Source of the DNA: Pseudomonas sp. B33.4
GTDB taxonomy: Bacteria > Pseudomonadota > Gammaproteobacteria > Pseudomonadales > Pseudomonadaceae
Assembly (NCBI RefSeq): GCF_034555375.1
Contig: NZ_CP140706.1
Span: forward strand, 859,001-923,000
Reading direction: 5' to 3'
DNA length: 64,000 nt
Below are positions 1 through 7,848 of the stretch, in pieces. Position numbers and translations under genes: made by a program. Under the pieces are notes generated by a model, which worked only from the letters and a program-made list of their open reading frames with translations, did no database searches and was not told the DNA's origin. The stretch's first letter is position 1. Each line of letters begins with the position of its first letter.

Positions 1-328
1 CTATTCGTATGTCTCCGGCGGTGATCGCGACGATCAGGTCAACCGCAATTCCTACAGCTACACGGCGATGCTCAACGGCACCTGGAACGACGTGTACGCC
101 GGGGTCAATGTCTCGCCCTACATCGTTTACAAGGACGATTTCGAGGGCAACAGCTATCAGGCCGGCAACACCATCGAAGGTCGCAAGGCTTACACGCTGG
201 GGATCAAGGCCAACTATCAGAACAAGCTCGAAGCCGAACTGCAATACACCGAGTTCTACGGCGGCGGGCAGAACAACGGCATCCGCGACCGCGACAACGT
301 CGGGTTCAACCTCAAGTATTTCTTGTGA
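1..328 (+). CDS. DUF1302 family protein, C-terminal part (5' truncated by window)
   Basis: Only the last 108 or so codons are present; the reading frame enters at base 2 and ends at a TGA at 326-328. The sequence alternates polar and aromatic residues (SYSYTAML, YAGVNVSPYIVYKDDF, NKLEAELQYTEFYGG) and ends in FNLKYFL, the terminal-Phe beta-strand signature of outer-membrane proteins. DUF1302 proteins are predicted beta-barrels normally encoded directly before a DUF1329 gene, and that gene follows here after a REP pair. Their function is not established. The call rests on the barrel-like C-terminus and the neighbour; the N-terminal part cannot be judged. Confidence 0.75.
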   Translation, partial: YSYVSGGDRDDQVNRNSYSYTAMLNGTWNDVYAGVNVSPYIVYKDDFEGNSYQAGNTIEGRKAYTLGIKANYQNKLEAELQYTEFYGGGQNNGIRDRDNVGFNLKYFL

Positions 329-361
329 TTGGCCGGAGCAAATCTTGCGGCACCCCGTCCC

Positions 362-455
362 CCTGTGGGAGCGGGCTTGCCCGCGATGACGGCAGCACAT
401 TCGACATCAATGGTGGCTGACCCACCGCAATCGCTGGCAAGCCAGCTCCCACAGG
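362..455. repeat. REP-type inverted repeat pair (GGGCTTGCCCGC family)
   Basis: Two inverted copies of the Pseudomonas REP core lie between the DUF1302 and DUF1329 genes: CTGTGGGAGCGGGCTTGCCC at 363-382 and the complementary arm ending AGCTCCCACAG at 430-454. The right copy has drifted (CTGGCAAGCCAG in place of CGGGCAAGCCCG). Together they can fold into a long stem and may stabilise mRNA ends or attenuate readthrough. Confidence 0.75.
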
Positions 456-477
456 TTTTTGTACTTTGGAGAAGATC

Positions 478-1851
478 ATGGTTCGCACTTCAAGATTGAC
501 CAAGGCTTCGCTAGGGCTTGTTTTAGGCTTGGCCGCAGGCACCGCACTGGCCGCCACCACCCCACAACAAGCCGAACAACTGAAAACCACCCTGACCCCC
601 ATGGGCGCCGAGCGCGCCGGCAACGCCGCCGGCACCATCCCCGCGTGGACCGGCGGCATCACTCAAGCCCCGGCCGGCTACAAACCGGGCCAGCATCACC
701 CGGATCCGTACGCGGCCGACAAACCGCTGTTCACCATCACCAAAGCCAATCTCGACCAGTACAAAGCGCACCTCAGTCCCGGCCAGATCGCCCTGTTCAA
801 CAGCTACCCCGACACCTTCCAGATGCCGATCTATCCGTCCCGTCGATCCGGTTCGGCACCGCAGTGGCTGTACGACAACACCCTGAAAAACGCCACCTCG
901 GCCAAGCTGCTCGAAGGCGGTAGCGGTTTCTCCGATGCTTACGGCGGCGTACCGTTCCCGGTGCCGAAGGACGGCGTTGAAGTGCTGTGGAACCACATCA
1001 CCCGTTATCGCGGCATCTATGTCGTGCGCCGCGCCTCCGAAGCGCCAGTGCAACGTAACGGCAGTTTCGCGCTGGTGACGTCGCAGCAGGAAGCCCTGTT
1101 CAACTACTACCGCCCGAACGGCCAGTTCGCCGACCTGAAAAACATCCTGTTCTACTACCTCGCCTTCGTGAAAAGCCCGGCGCGACTGGCCGGCGGTGCC
1201 GCACTGGTGCACGAAACCCTCGATCAGCTCAAGGACGCACGCCAGGCCTGGATCTACGACGCCGGCCAACGCCGCGTGCGCCGCGCACCGAACCTCGCCT
1301 ACGACACGCCAATCGCATCCTCCGATGGCCTGCGCACCGCCGACGACACCGACCTGTTCAACGGTTCGCCGGATCGCTACGAGTGGAAGCTCAAGGGCAA
1401 ACAGGAAATCTACATCCCCTACAACAACTACAAAGTCGCCAGCCCCGAGGTGAAATACGCGCAACTGCTCACCCCGGGCCACCTCAACCCGCAATACACC
1501 CGCTACGAACTGCACCGGGTCTGGGTGGTGGAAGGCAACTTGAAACCGGGCTCGCGGCATATCTATTCCAAGCGTGTGCTGTTTCTCGATGAAGACAGCT
1601 GGGGCGCGGCACTGGTCGATCAATACGATGGGCGAGGGGAGTTGTGGCGGGTGTCGATGGCCTACCTGAAAAACTTCTACGACCTGCCGACGACGTGGAG
1701 TGCGCTGGACGTGTTCCACGATTTGCAGGCGCGCCGGTACTACGTGCAGAACCTCGATAACGAAGAAGCGGAGACGGTGGATTTCGCGCAGCCGGTGCCG
1801 GAGGATGCGTATTTTATGCCGTCGGCGTTGCGGCAGCGTGGGACGCGGTAA
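478..1851 (+). CDS. DUF1329 domain periplasmic protein
   Basis: This is a 457-aa protein with an N-terminal signal peptide (MVRTSRLTKASLGLVLGLAA, then ALAA). The start at 478 was chosen because GGAG lies 6 nt upstream; the frame extends 4 codons further without a better start. The mature protein carries family features such as TLTPMGAERAGNAAGTIPAWTGG, followed by many Tyr/Trp-rich segments. DUF1329 proteins resemble outer-membrane lipoprotein-sorting folds (LolA/LolB-like beta sheets) and are nearly always paired with DUF1302 proteins. A role in export or envelope handling of hydrophobic compounds is suspected but not established. The pair is probably co-transcribed, with the REP pair in between. 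Confidence 0.8.
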   Translation: MVRTSRLTKASLGLVLGLAAGTALAATTPQQAEQLKTTLTPMGAERAGNAAGTIPAWTGGITQAPAGYKPGQHHPDPYAADKPLFTITKANLDQYKAHLSPGQIALFNSYPDTFQMPIYPSRRSGSAPQWLYDNTLKNATSAKLLEGGSGFSDAYGGVPFPVPKDGVEVLWNHITRYRGIYVVRRASEAPVQRNGSFALVTSQQEALFNYYRPNGQFADLKNILFYYLAFVKSPARLAGGAALVHETLDQLKDARQAWIYDAGQRRVRRAPNLAYDTPIASSDGLRTADDTDLFNGSPDRYEWKLKGKQEIYIPYNNYKVASPEVKYAQLLTPGHLNPQYTRYELHRVWVVEGNLKPGSRHIYSKRVLFLDEDSWGAALVDQYDGRGELWRVSMAYLKNFYDLPTTWSALDVFHDLQARRYYVQNLDNEEAETVDFAQPVPEDAYFMPSALRQRGTR

Positions 1852-1927
1852 GTGATTACGCTGGCTGTTCTTGGGCGGATGGATGTTAGTCTCGATCAAT
1901 GATTTTTGTTTGATAGCAGGAGGCATC

Positions 1928-2176
1928 ATGGCCAGCATCACAATTCGAAATATTGATGGTCCGCTCATGGATCAGTTACGGATTAACGCGGCCCAGAACG
2001 GAAATTCCATCGAGGAAGAAGCTCGCATGATTCTGGGGCGAGCATTGATTAGAAGGGATAGCGCTGGAGGCTTGGGTAGCCGGATTCGCCAGCGCTTTTC
2101 CTCGGTCGGAGGGATCGACCTTGGTTTGCCTTCACGGCAGGAAAAAGCCAGGGTTATGGATTTTCCAGATTGCTGA
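1928..2176 (+). CDS. FitA-like ribbon-helix-helix antitoxin, apparently without toxin
   Basis: This is an 82-aa protein beginning MASITIRNIDGPLMDQLRINAAQNGNSIEEEARMIL, the typical FitA/plasmid-stability ribbon-helix-helix: a beta strand that reads the operator, then two helices (about residues 1-40). The C-terminal half (residues 45-82, RIRQRFSSVGGIDLGLPSRQE) is the part that plugs the active site of FitB/VapC-type PIN toxins. AGGAGG sits 7 nt before the ATG. The stop overlaps an ATG (TGATG at 2174-2178), the usual antitoxin-toxin coupling, but that frame closes after seven codons and REP-like sequence follows. No PIN domain is visible downstream, so the antitoxin is an orphan remnant or regulates something else. 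Confidence 0.75.
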   Translation: MASITIRNIDGPLMDQLRINAAQNGNSIEEEARMILGRALIRRDSAGGLGSRIRQRFSSVGGIDLGLPSRQEKARVMDFPDC

Positions 2177-2377
2177 TGCTCGAAATGCGCACGCGCTGAA
2201 GAATACCTTCATGTAGGAGCTGCCGAAGGCTGCGATCTTTTGATCTTGCTTTTTATTATTAGAAGCCAGAATCAAAAACGCAACTTCCGGCAGCTCCCGC
2301 ATTAAGGGGAGCCCCCTCTACATCGAGGGCTGAGCTATCGCCTTCGCGAGCAAGCTCTGCTCCAATAGGAGCGCTGA
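2177..2377. repeat. Degenerate REP sequences after fitA
   Basis: An arm of the GATCGCAG/GCAGCTCC family (tgtaggagctgccgaaggct and onwards) lies at 2212-2240. A damaged opposite arm (ttccggcagctcccgc) is near 2284-2300, and a third element of the other REP family (cttcgcgagcaagctctgct) is at 2342-2362. The arms are too diverged to be a fresh doublet. Apart from the seven-codon stub after fitA no coding sequence is visible here. Confidence 0.6.
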
Positions 2378-2741
2378 CTATTCGGTTGGTACGACTTTGT
2401 CCAACATTCGATTAGCCGCCAGCTCCGCGATCATCACGATCTGGGTGATACCTTGCAGCGTTTAGCGATGGGTGCCTTCAACCATGGCCACGTGTCTGTT
2501 GAGTATGACGGTGGCCGAACCGAGTGATTCGCTGGCGTCGGCCAGCAGTGACTCGGTGTCGGCGTCGGGGTTGGTTTGATAAAGCGTGTTGGGCGTGTAA
2601 GGCGCGGCCATGATTTACGCGGTCAGTGGGCCGCGTAGTGGTAGAGCGCGCGTTCGGCGGCTTCGTTGAATTTTTTTAGTCTGGTGATTCGTAGCGGGAT
2701 GCCGGGTCTGTGGTCGGCGGGTTTGGCGTTACCTTGAACGT
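2378..2741 (-). pseudogene. Decayed DUF6124 (formerly DUF3077) family gene
   Basis: Read on the minus strand in shifting frames, this stretch gives the whole of a Pseudomonas DUF6124-type protein. FKVTPNPPTTDPASRYESPD begins just after an ACG where the start ATG should be (2741-2739). A one-base loss then gives KKFNEAAERALYHYAAH and a stop. After another frame change comes DTESLLADASESLGSATVIL..., and then an in-frame TAA at 2464-2462 inside VEGTHR*TLQGITQIVMIAELAANRMLD. That makes a lost start, at least two frameshifts and two stops. Family members are about 115-125 aa with unknown function, which matches the 364-nt length. A better preserved relative is encoded at 11759-12130. Confidence 0.75.
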
Positions 2742-3179
2742 AGTTTTGGGTCTTGGATTAGGAGCCAGCACAGTTTCTCTACCAATAAGAAGAGGTGGCA
2801 GCTGTGCGCAGGTTATGCGCCCTAATAACCCCGAGCTCAGTGACCCGATTGAAGTTACTGCTGACCACTAAATCGCACAAGCTGGCGAATTCTGGCGTAG
2901 CTGTAGGCAAAGGCGCAAGATTGTGTGGACATCAGGGCGTAACGCAGTGTGTTGTTAAGTAGCATGTTTTAATGTTTGCCTGAATGACTTTACCCGGATT
3001 TTTTGTATTAACTTGAAAGATTAAATGGCTAAGGAGCAGGAGGTCAGCCTTAGTTGTTTTATAACTGCTCAGTTTTTTTGTTGGGTGATGCATGCCCACC
3101 TTTCAAAAGAAGTGCTCTCAGGGCGACAGAAATAACCAGTTGAGAGCAACTCCTGTTTTTGTAGCAAGGTAAAAATAGA
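2742..3179. other. Intergenic region, no gene recognised
   Basis: About 440 bp lie between the pseudogene and the HNH gene. Base composition drops towards AT from about 2940 rightwards, marking the left edge of the foreign-looking island. I see no ORF with coding character, no RNA gene, and no obvious direct repeat or attachment site. Confidence 0.5.
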
Positions 3180-3839
3180 CTAATTATTTTTCTGATTAAA
3201 ATAGATGGTCAAAAAATCTAGTGCCTCAAGCTTTTGAGTTTTGCTCACTGACTGAAGAATGCCAATGAGGTTTATTTTGCCGCTACTGGAGTCCCAGTAG
3301 TTTTTTTTCATCACTTGGTGTCTCCCGCACAAGGCTTGCCATTTCGTTGGGTCATCGGGATCGGAAGCGGGGTTGATTGAGTGAGGCACCATGTGATCCG
3401 CAGTTAATCTAACTGTTCCCCCTCCAATAGGATCGATATCTCCCGGAGCGAGGTTGCATTTTTGCCCATCTTCAGTCCATTCACATTGATGATTTGCTCG
3501 AGCTAGAACCGCTTGCCAGCAAGCTAACGAGGGAAGAACCCTCCTCGCGGCTTCGGCTCTTCTATCGGTGTGAGGCATGACATATTCTTCAGGTGTCAGC
3601 AAACTCCAGTCACGCTTCGATAGGATCGTGTAGCCACTGTCAGTCCTTAGCTCTGAGAGGCGCTGATGCCAGTTCTCTGGCTCAATCCCGGTCTCTGGAT
3701 TCGTAGCAGCGCGAATAATTTGCTGACGCGTCACGACTTTTCCGAGGTTATTGAGGAACAGAGCTTCTATGCGAGCTCTGACCGATCGTTGAGTGTAAGT
3801 AGATGTATCATTGCTGTAGATTTTTTCCTGAGGGATCAT
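3180..3839 (-). CDS. HNH endonuclease with N-terminal winged-helix-like region; probable restriction enzyme
   Basis: The protein has 219 aa. The start at 3839 is fixed by AAGGAG 6 nt upstream; the frame is open 45 codons further but without coding character. Residues 15-90 look like a winged helix (HQRLSELRTDSGYTILSKRDW), a plausible DNA-reading module. Residues 107-183 carry an HNH/beta-beta-alpha-metal signature: C119 and C128 (zinc-type pair), LTADHMVPHS with D148-H149, WQALCGRH with C171 and H174, then KKNYWD with N180. It sits divergently next to a DNA methyltransferase in the same AT-rich block, the usual layout of a type II restriction-modification pair. Recognition sequence and cut site cannot be deduced. 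A stand-alone homing or defence HNH nuclease is the alternative. Confidence 0.75.
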   Translation of the reverse strand: MIPQEKIYSNDTSTYTQRSVRARIEALFLNNLGKVVTRQQIIRAATNPETGIEPENWHQRLSELRTDSGYTILSKRDWSLLTPEEYVMPHTDRRAEAARRVLPSLACWQAVLARANHQCEWTEDGQKCNLAPGDIDPIGGGTVRLTADHMVPHSINPASDPDDPTKWQALCGRHQVMKKNYWDSSSGKINLIGILQSVSKTQKLEALDFLTIYFNQKNN

Positions 3840-4052
3840 GGCTCGCTCCTTGGATTTGGAGGTCAGAATGCCATCACACGATATCGGTGTGAAGGGATTT
3901 CCTACGTAGAGCAAGCGCATTCGGTGTAGGACGGGATGAAAATCCGTACAGATGGCGTTGAATTTTAGAGGCAATAATCAGGCGCCATGTTCTAGCTGAG
4001 GGTGTTAATATTAATTATTGTTTTGATATGGTTAATTATTTTGAAAACAAAC
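3840..4052. promoter_or_regulatory. Divergent control region of the HNH/methyltransferase pair
   Basis: This 213-bp AT-rich gap lies between two divergent genes. An inverted repeat TCACAC-N7-GTGTGA (3874-3892), centred on GATATC, lies 35 bp upstream of the HNH start, a position suited to an operator. Towards the methyltransferase, TTAATA (4005-4010) and TATGGT (4027-4032) are a weak candidate -35/-10 pair spaced by 16 bp. Both assignments are inference; no controller (C) gene is present in the window. Confidence 0.35.
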
Positions 4053-5300
4053 ATGCTTGTGTCGCGAATAAAGGAGCTCGCGGAAAAGTTGGGGTTGGGA
4101 GAGGTGGAGCTGCCGACGGAGTTATTTGGACTAAATCCAGCTCATGTAGATGAAGGGGATTGTTTGCTTTTGAAGTCGGACAATCTAAAAGCCTTGGGTT
4201 GGTTGTTGCAGAAAGAGCATTTAAAGGTTGATTTTTGCTACATAGATCCTCCTTATAATACGGGTAGTAGCTTTGTTTATCATGATAAAAGACAACGGCG
4301 AGATGTGAGTATCTGGTCAAAGCATCATGATTGGTTAGCGTTTATGCTACCGAGGCTAGTGGCAACGCAGATGCTCCTAAATGATCAGGGAGTAATTGCG
4401 GTTAGCATTGATGATTATGAGTATCCATATCTAAAGATTTTGATGGATTCGGTGTTTGGTGAGATAAATTTTATTTCCAGTCTGATAGTGTGTCGAAGTA
4501 AGAATGGAAAAGGCGGAAAAGCCAATGTGGCTGTTAATCATGAGTATGTACTTCTGTATGGTAAGACACAAAAGGCTGCGCTCAGAGGTGTTGAAGATTC
4601 TGATTTAGAGAGATATGACAAAGAAGATGAGCATGGGAAGTATAAGATTGATGGGCTTTTTCGTAAAAAGGGTGACGCAAGCAGGCGTGAAGATCGACCA
4701 AATATGTTTTATCCGCTGTATTATTCGCAGGACGGTCAGGTTTATACAAAAAAAATCCGAGAGGATCTTATTGAAGTGTGGCCCAGTGATTCAAAGGGTA
4801 TAGAAAGGCGCTGGCTGTGGGGAAGGGAGAAGGCTGAGTCTGAAAGTTGGAAGCTTTATGCCTCTGCAAAGGGCGTAGTATATGTTAAGAACTATTCGTC
4901 TGCGAATAAGAGGATTAAAATTCGTAGTATTTTGGATAAGCAAGAATATCTGAATGATAAGGCGGCGAGAGAGGTGAAGCTTATATATGGGGAGAAGATT
5001 TTTGAAACTCCAAAGCCAATTGGTCTAATTAAGGATTTGATTGATTGTTGCTCTCCGCCTGATGCGGTGGTTCTTGATTATTTTGCTGGGACCGGCACAA
5101 CTGCGCATGCTTGTTATTTGCTGAATAAAGAAAAGGGTGCTTGTCGAAAAAGTATACTTGTTGAACATGAGTTTGTTATCCCGGATACGCATTTTGCTGG
5201 TGTGGCAGGATTTAGAAATACTGCTGAAATGACCGAGTTTAGACTTCGTAAGATTAAAGAAGCCGACTCTGAATTTGATTACGTTGCGTTGGCGGTTTAA
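4053..5300 (+). CDS. Site-specific DNA methyltransferase, beta class (N6-adenine or N4-cytosine)
   Basis: The protein has 415 aa from ATG 4053. The motif order is that of beta-class amino-methyltransferases: the catalytic DPPYNTGS (motif IV) at residues 65-72, ETPKPIGLIKDLI (motif X) at 318-330, and the SAM-binding VLDYFAGTGTTAHA (motif I) at 339-352. Residues 145-310 between them are probably the target-recognition part. Resemblance is to type III Mod and type II beta methylases, but the protein is shorter than type III Mod (about 600 aa) and no Res helicase is nearby. The neighbour is an HNH nuclease, so type II is more likely. A GTG at 4002 would add 17 hydrophobic residues and is not preferred; neither start has a good Shine-Dalgarno. 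Codon use is strongly AT-rich, unlike the rest of the window. Confidence 0.85.
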   Translation: MLVSRIKELAEKLGLGEVELPTELFGLNPAHVDEGDCLLLKSDNLKALGWLLQKEHLKVDFCYIDPPYNTGSSFVYHDKRQRRDVSIWSKHHDWLAFMLPRLVATQMLLNDQGVIAVSIDDYEYPYLKILMDSVFGEINFISSLIVCRSKNGKGGKANVAVNHEYVLLYGKTQKAALRGVEDSDLERYDKEDEHGKYKIDGLFRKKGDASRREDRPNMFYPLYYSQDGQVYTKKIREDLIEVWPSDSKGIERRWLWGREKAESESWKLYASAKGVVYVKNYSSANKRIKIRSILDKQEYLNDKAAREVKLIYGEKIFETPKPIGLIKDLIDCCSPPDAVVLDYFAGTGTTAHACYLLNKEKGACRKSILVEHEFVIPDTHFAGVAGFRNTAEMTEFRLRKIKEADSEFDYVALAV

Positions 5301-5555
5301 ATGTGGTGCTGGTTTCTTGTTTTTTTTGTTTGTAGGCTATGAATTATACGTTGGATTTTAGTTTTGTATGTTTTGGGTTAATTAAAGTATTGCAGGCTTA
5401 GCGGTGAGTTTGGCGCTGACGGGTGAGCTTTGCTCGAATGCAGAAATTTAGGATTAGCATCGACGCATTTGTCAGATATATGCTCACATTTTGAAGTGCC
5501 GGTTAGTTTTTTATACGCTGCGTAGTTGAAATGTTAGGCGGTCAGTCATAAAAAA
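5301..5555. other. AT-rich intergenic region, no gene seen
   Basis: This is the right flank of the restriction-modification island. It is AT-rich up to about 5550, where the Pseudomonas REP doublet begins. No ORF, RNA gene, direct repeat or integrase remnant was recognised. Confidence 0.5.
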
Positions 5556-5645
5556 TCGCGAGCAGGCTCACTCCTACAGGGGATTGGCGTCGTTCACATA
5601 ATCTGTGATCAACGCCATTTCTTGTAGGAGTGAGCCTGCTCGCGA
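5556..5645. repeat. REP doublet (REPIN-like), nearly perfect
   Basis: TCGCGAGCAGGCTCACTCCT (5556-5575, continuing acag) is mirrored by the complementary arm at 5623-5645 (tgtaggagtgagcctgctcg...). An inner pair (TGGCGT near 5585, ACGCCA near 5612) extends the cruciform. It lies just past the 3' end of the chemoreceptor gene and marks the end of the AT-rich island. Confidence 0.8.
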
Positions 5646-5675
5646 TGCGGTTTTAGCTTCAGCGCGAAATCAGGA

Positions 5676-7595
5676 TCAAACGCGGAAGTGGCTGACCATC
5701 TGTTGCAATTGACCACCCAAACGCGCCAGTTCAACACTCGACGCTGCCGTCTCATCACTCGCCGCTGCGGTCTGTTCCGACACATCGCGCACGTTGATGA
5801 TGCTGCGGCTGATCTCTTCAGCCACTGCACTTTGCTGTTCGGCAGCGGCGGCGATCTGCTGGTTCATCGACTGGATGTTCGACACCGTGCGGGTGATGTT
5901 TTCCAGTGATGCGCCAGCCTTGCGCGTCAGCGCTACGCTGCTGTCGGTCAGGGCGCGGCTGTTGCTCATTACCGCCGAGACTTGCTGGGTGCCGTTCTGC
6001 AGACCGGCGACCAGGCCTTCGATTTCTTCGGTGGATTTCTGCGTGCGCTGAGCCAGGCCACGAACTTCATCGGCAACCACGGCAAAACCACGACCGGCTT
6101 CACCGGCACGCGCGGCTTCAATTGCAGCGTTGAGTGCCAGCAGGTTGGTCTGTTCGGCCACGGCTTTGATCACGTCCATGACGCTGCCGATCTTGTCGCT
6201 TTCCTGTTGCAGTACGCTCATGGCTTCGGTCGAACGCACCACTTCGCTGGCCAGACGCTCGATCTGCGCGATGGCCTCGTTCACCACTTTGTCGCCTTCA
6301 CGGGCTTCGCCGTCAGCGGCGGCGGCCGCTTGCGAGGCTTCTTCGGCGTTGCGCGCGACTTCCTGCACGGTGGCGGTCATCTCGTGCATGGCGGTGGCGA
6401 CCTGATCGGTCTCGACTTTCTGGCTGTTCACACCGGCGCTGGTCTGCTCGGTCACAGCGGACAGTTCTTCGGCAGCGCTGGCGATCTGGGTGACGCCGTC
6501 GCGGATACCGCTGATCAAGTCACGCAGGGTCACACCCATGCGGGCGATGCCTTGTTGCAGCACGCCGAGTTCGTCGCGGCGGGTGACAGTAACGTTCTGG
6601 GTCAGGTCGCCGCTGGCAATGCGCTCGACCACGGCCAGGGTTTCTTGCAGCGGACGGGTGATCTGACGGGTGATGATTACCGCAGCAATCACGCCGACCA
6701 ACAGTGCCAGCAGCGTGCTGATCAACTGGAAGGTGCGTGCCTGGGCGCTTTCTACATCACGGCGATCAAGCTGGATCTGATACAGCTGTTCGCTGGTGGT
6801 AACGATCGCGGCACCTTGATCGGTCATTTCCTTACGGGCCTGCACGGCGTCGGTGTTGGCGTTTTTATAGGCCATCAACGCGCTGCGATAGTTGACGAGT
6901 GCGGTTTCCAGCTGACGCAGCGCGTCTTGCTGAGAATCAGCGAAATGCACGTTCAGTTGCTTGAGGCTGGCAATCGCTACATCCAGTTGGCCAACGGCTT
7001 TCTGCTCGGTGTCGGCATTGGTGGTGGCGGTATAGCCGCGCACTTCGTAGCGCGCGAGGATAAACGCTTCCTTGGCGGCGGTGATCGCCTGGAACTGTTC
7101 GAAACGCTGCTCGCTCATGTCCATCTGCTGCACGCGTTTGCTGATCGATTCGATCTGGTTGTACGCGGTCTCTGCACTCACGCTCATGCTGTCGCGGGCG
7201 CTGTTGCCGGTGCGGTAGGCATTGCGCATTTTATTCAGCGAGGTCTGGTATTCAGCGATGGTCGCGGCCTGCTCCTTGAGCAGTTTGACGTTTTCCGGGC
7301 TCTTGAATTTGCTGATCAGCGCCTGTTGCTGGGCGGCGAAGCTTTCAAGGGTGGTCTGCACATTCTGTGCGGCGGTTTCATCGCCATTGGTCAGCATGTA
7401 TTGCAGGCGCACCACGCGCAGTTTGGTCAGACCGGCATTGAGCTGGGTGATGTCGCTCATCCAGTTGCTGCGGTCGATCAGGCCGCCGAGGCTGGTCCAG
7501 CCCGTCAGGGCCAGCACGCAGGTCAGGGCCAGCACCAGGCCGAAGCCCAGGCCCAGTTTCATGTTCACGCTGATGTTGCCGAACCAGCTATTCAT
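5676..7595 (-). CDS. Methyl-accepting chemotaxis protein with HBM-type sensor domain (McpS-like)
   Basis: The protein has 639 aa. The start [17 protein letters not shown] is supported by GGAGGA 6 nt upstream; the open frame extends 155 codons further but overlaps the divergent gene. TM1 is about residues 13-34, a long all-helical periplasmic region about 35-288, TM2 about 289-309, then HAMP, then the signalling domain with the hairpin tip [32 protein letters not shown]. The 250-residue double helical-bundle sensor fits the HBM class. HBM receptors of the McpS kind in Pseudomonas bind TCA-cycle acids such as malate, succinate and citrate. That ligand range is known for the family and only inferred here. 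No C-terminal CheR-binding pentapeptide is visible (it ends VSHFRV). Confidence 0.9.
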   Translation of the reverse strand: MNSWFGNISVNMKLGLGFGLVLALTCVLALTGWTSLGGLIDRSNWMSDITQLNAGLTKLRVVRLQYMLTNGDETAAQNVQTTLESFAAQQQALISKFKSPENVKLLKEQAATIAEYQTSLNKMRNAYRTGNSARDSMSVSAETAYNQIESISKRVQQMDMSEQRFEQFQAITAAKEAFILARYEVRGYTATTNADTEQKAVGQLDVAIASLKQLNVHFADSQQDALRQLETALVNYRSALMAYKNANTDAVQARKEMTDQGAAIVTTSEQLYQIQLDRRDVESAQARTFQLISTLLALLVGVIAAVIITRQITRPLQETLAVVERIASGDLTQNVTVTRRDELGVLQQGIARMGVTLRDLISGIRDGVTQIASAAEELSAVTEQTSAGVNSQKVETDQVATAMHEMTATVQEVARNAEEASQAAAAADGEAREGDKVVNEAIAQIERLASEVVRSTEAMSVLQQESDKIGSVMDVIKAVAEQTNLLALNAAIEAARAGEAGRGFAVVADEVRGLAQRTQKSTEEIEGLVAGLQNGTQQVSAVMSNSRALTDSSVALTRKAGASLENITRTVSNIQSMNQQIAAAAEQQSAVAEEISRSIINVRDVSEQTAAASDETAASSVELARLGGQLQQMVSHFRV

Positions 7596-7685
7596 CAAAA
7601 ATCCTCCAGAAACGTTGGGTTTCTTGTCGTCGGTTAGGCTGGAAGATTGTTGTTTTTTTGAGCCAGCAAGGGTGTTAGCAGGTTT

Positions 7686-7720
7686 GTATCGGCCGCAAAT
7701 CCGAGAGCTGAAAGGTTTTT
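7686..7720 (-). promoter_or_regulatory. Candidate FliA (sigma-28) promoter of the chemoreceptor gene
   Basis: On the minus strand GCCGATAC (complement of 7686-7693) matches the FliA -10 consensus GCCGATAA in 7 of 8 positions. A TCAG-like -35 lies about 14 nt upstream and is a poor match. The element is about 90 nt before the start at 7595. Motility-class control is normal for chemoreceptors. Confidence 0.4.
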
Positions 7721-7848
7721 GTCCGACAGAATTTGTAACAAGCCCGTCCAAGACTTTTTTCACATGGGTTTCACTGGCTGCCCACGCGCGCCTCTGTACC
7801 TTCACCGCATCGAATGAACCCGTGATGCAGAGTGGCGAGGCGGTTTTT

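Noticed and set aside
523..1968. 481-codon antisense frame over the DUF1329 gene
   Set aside because: The sense protein has a signal peptide, ribosome site and family pattern; the antisense product has none.
4053..5300. Type III restriction Mod subunit
   Set aside because: The motifs are compatible, but the protein is about 200 aa shorter than Mod and there is no Res helicase-nuclease gene; the neighbour is an HNH nuclease.
5982..7637. 551-codon frame opposite the chemoreceptor
   Set aside because: The chemoreceptor on the minus strand is complete and canonical; the opposite frame is Gly/His/Phe-rich shadow sequence.
7222..7848. Long N-terminal extension of the histidine phosphatase frame
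   Set aside because: It overlaps the divergent chemoreceptor coding region and shows no homology-like pattern; the start was set at GTG 7849.
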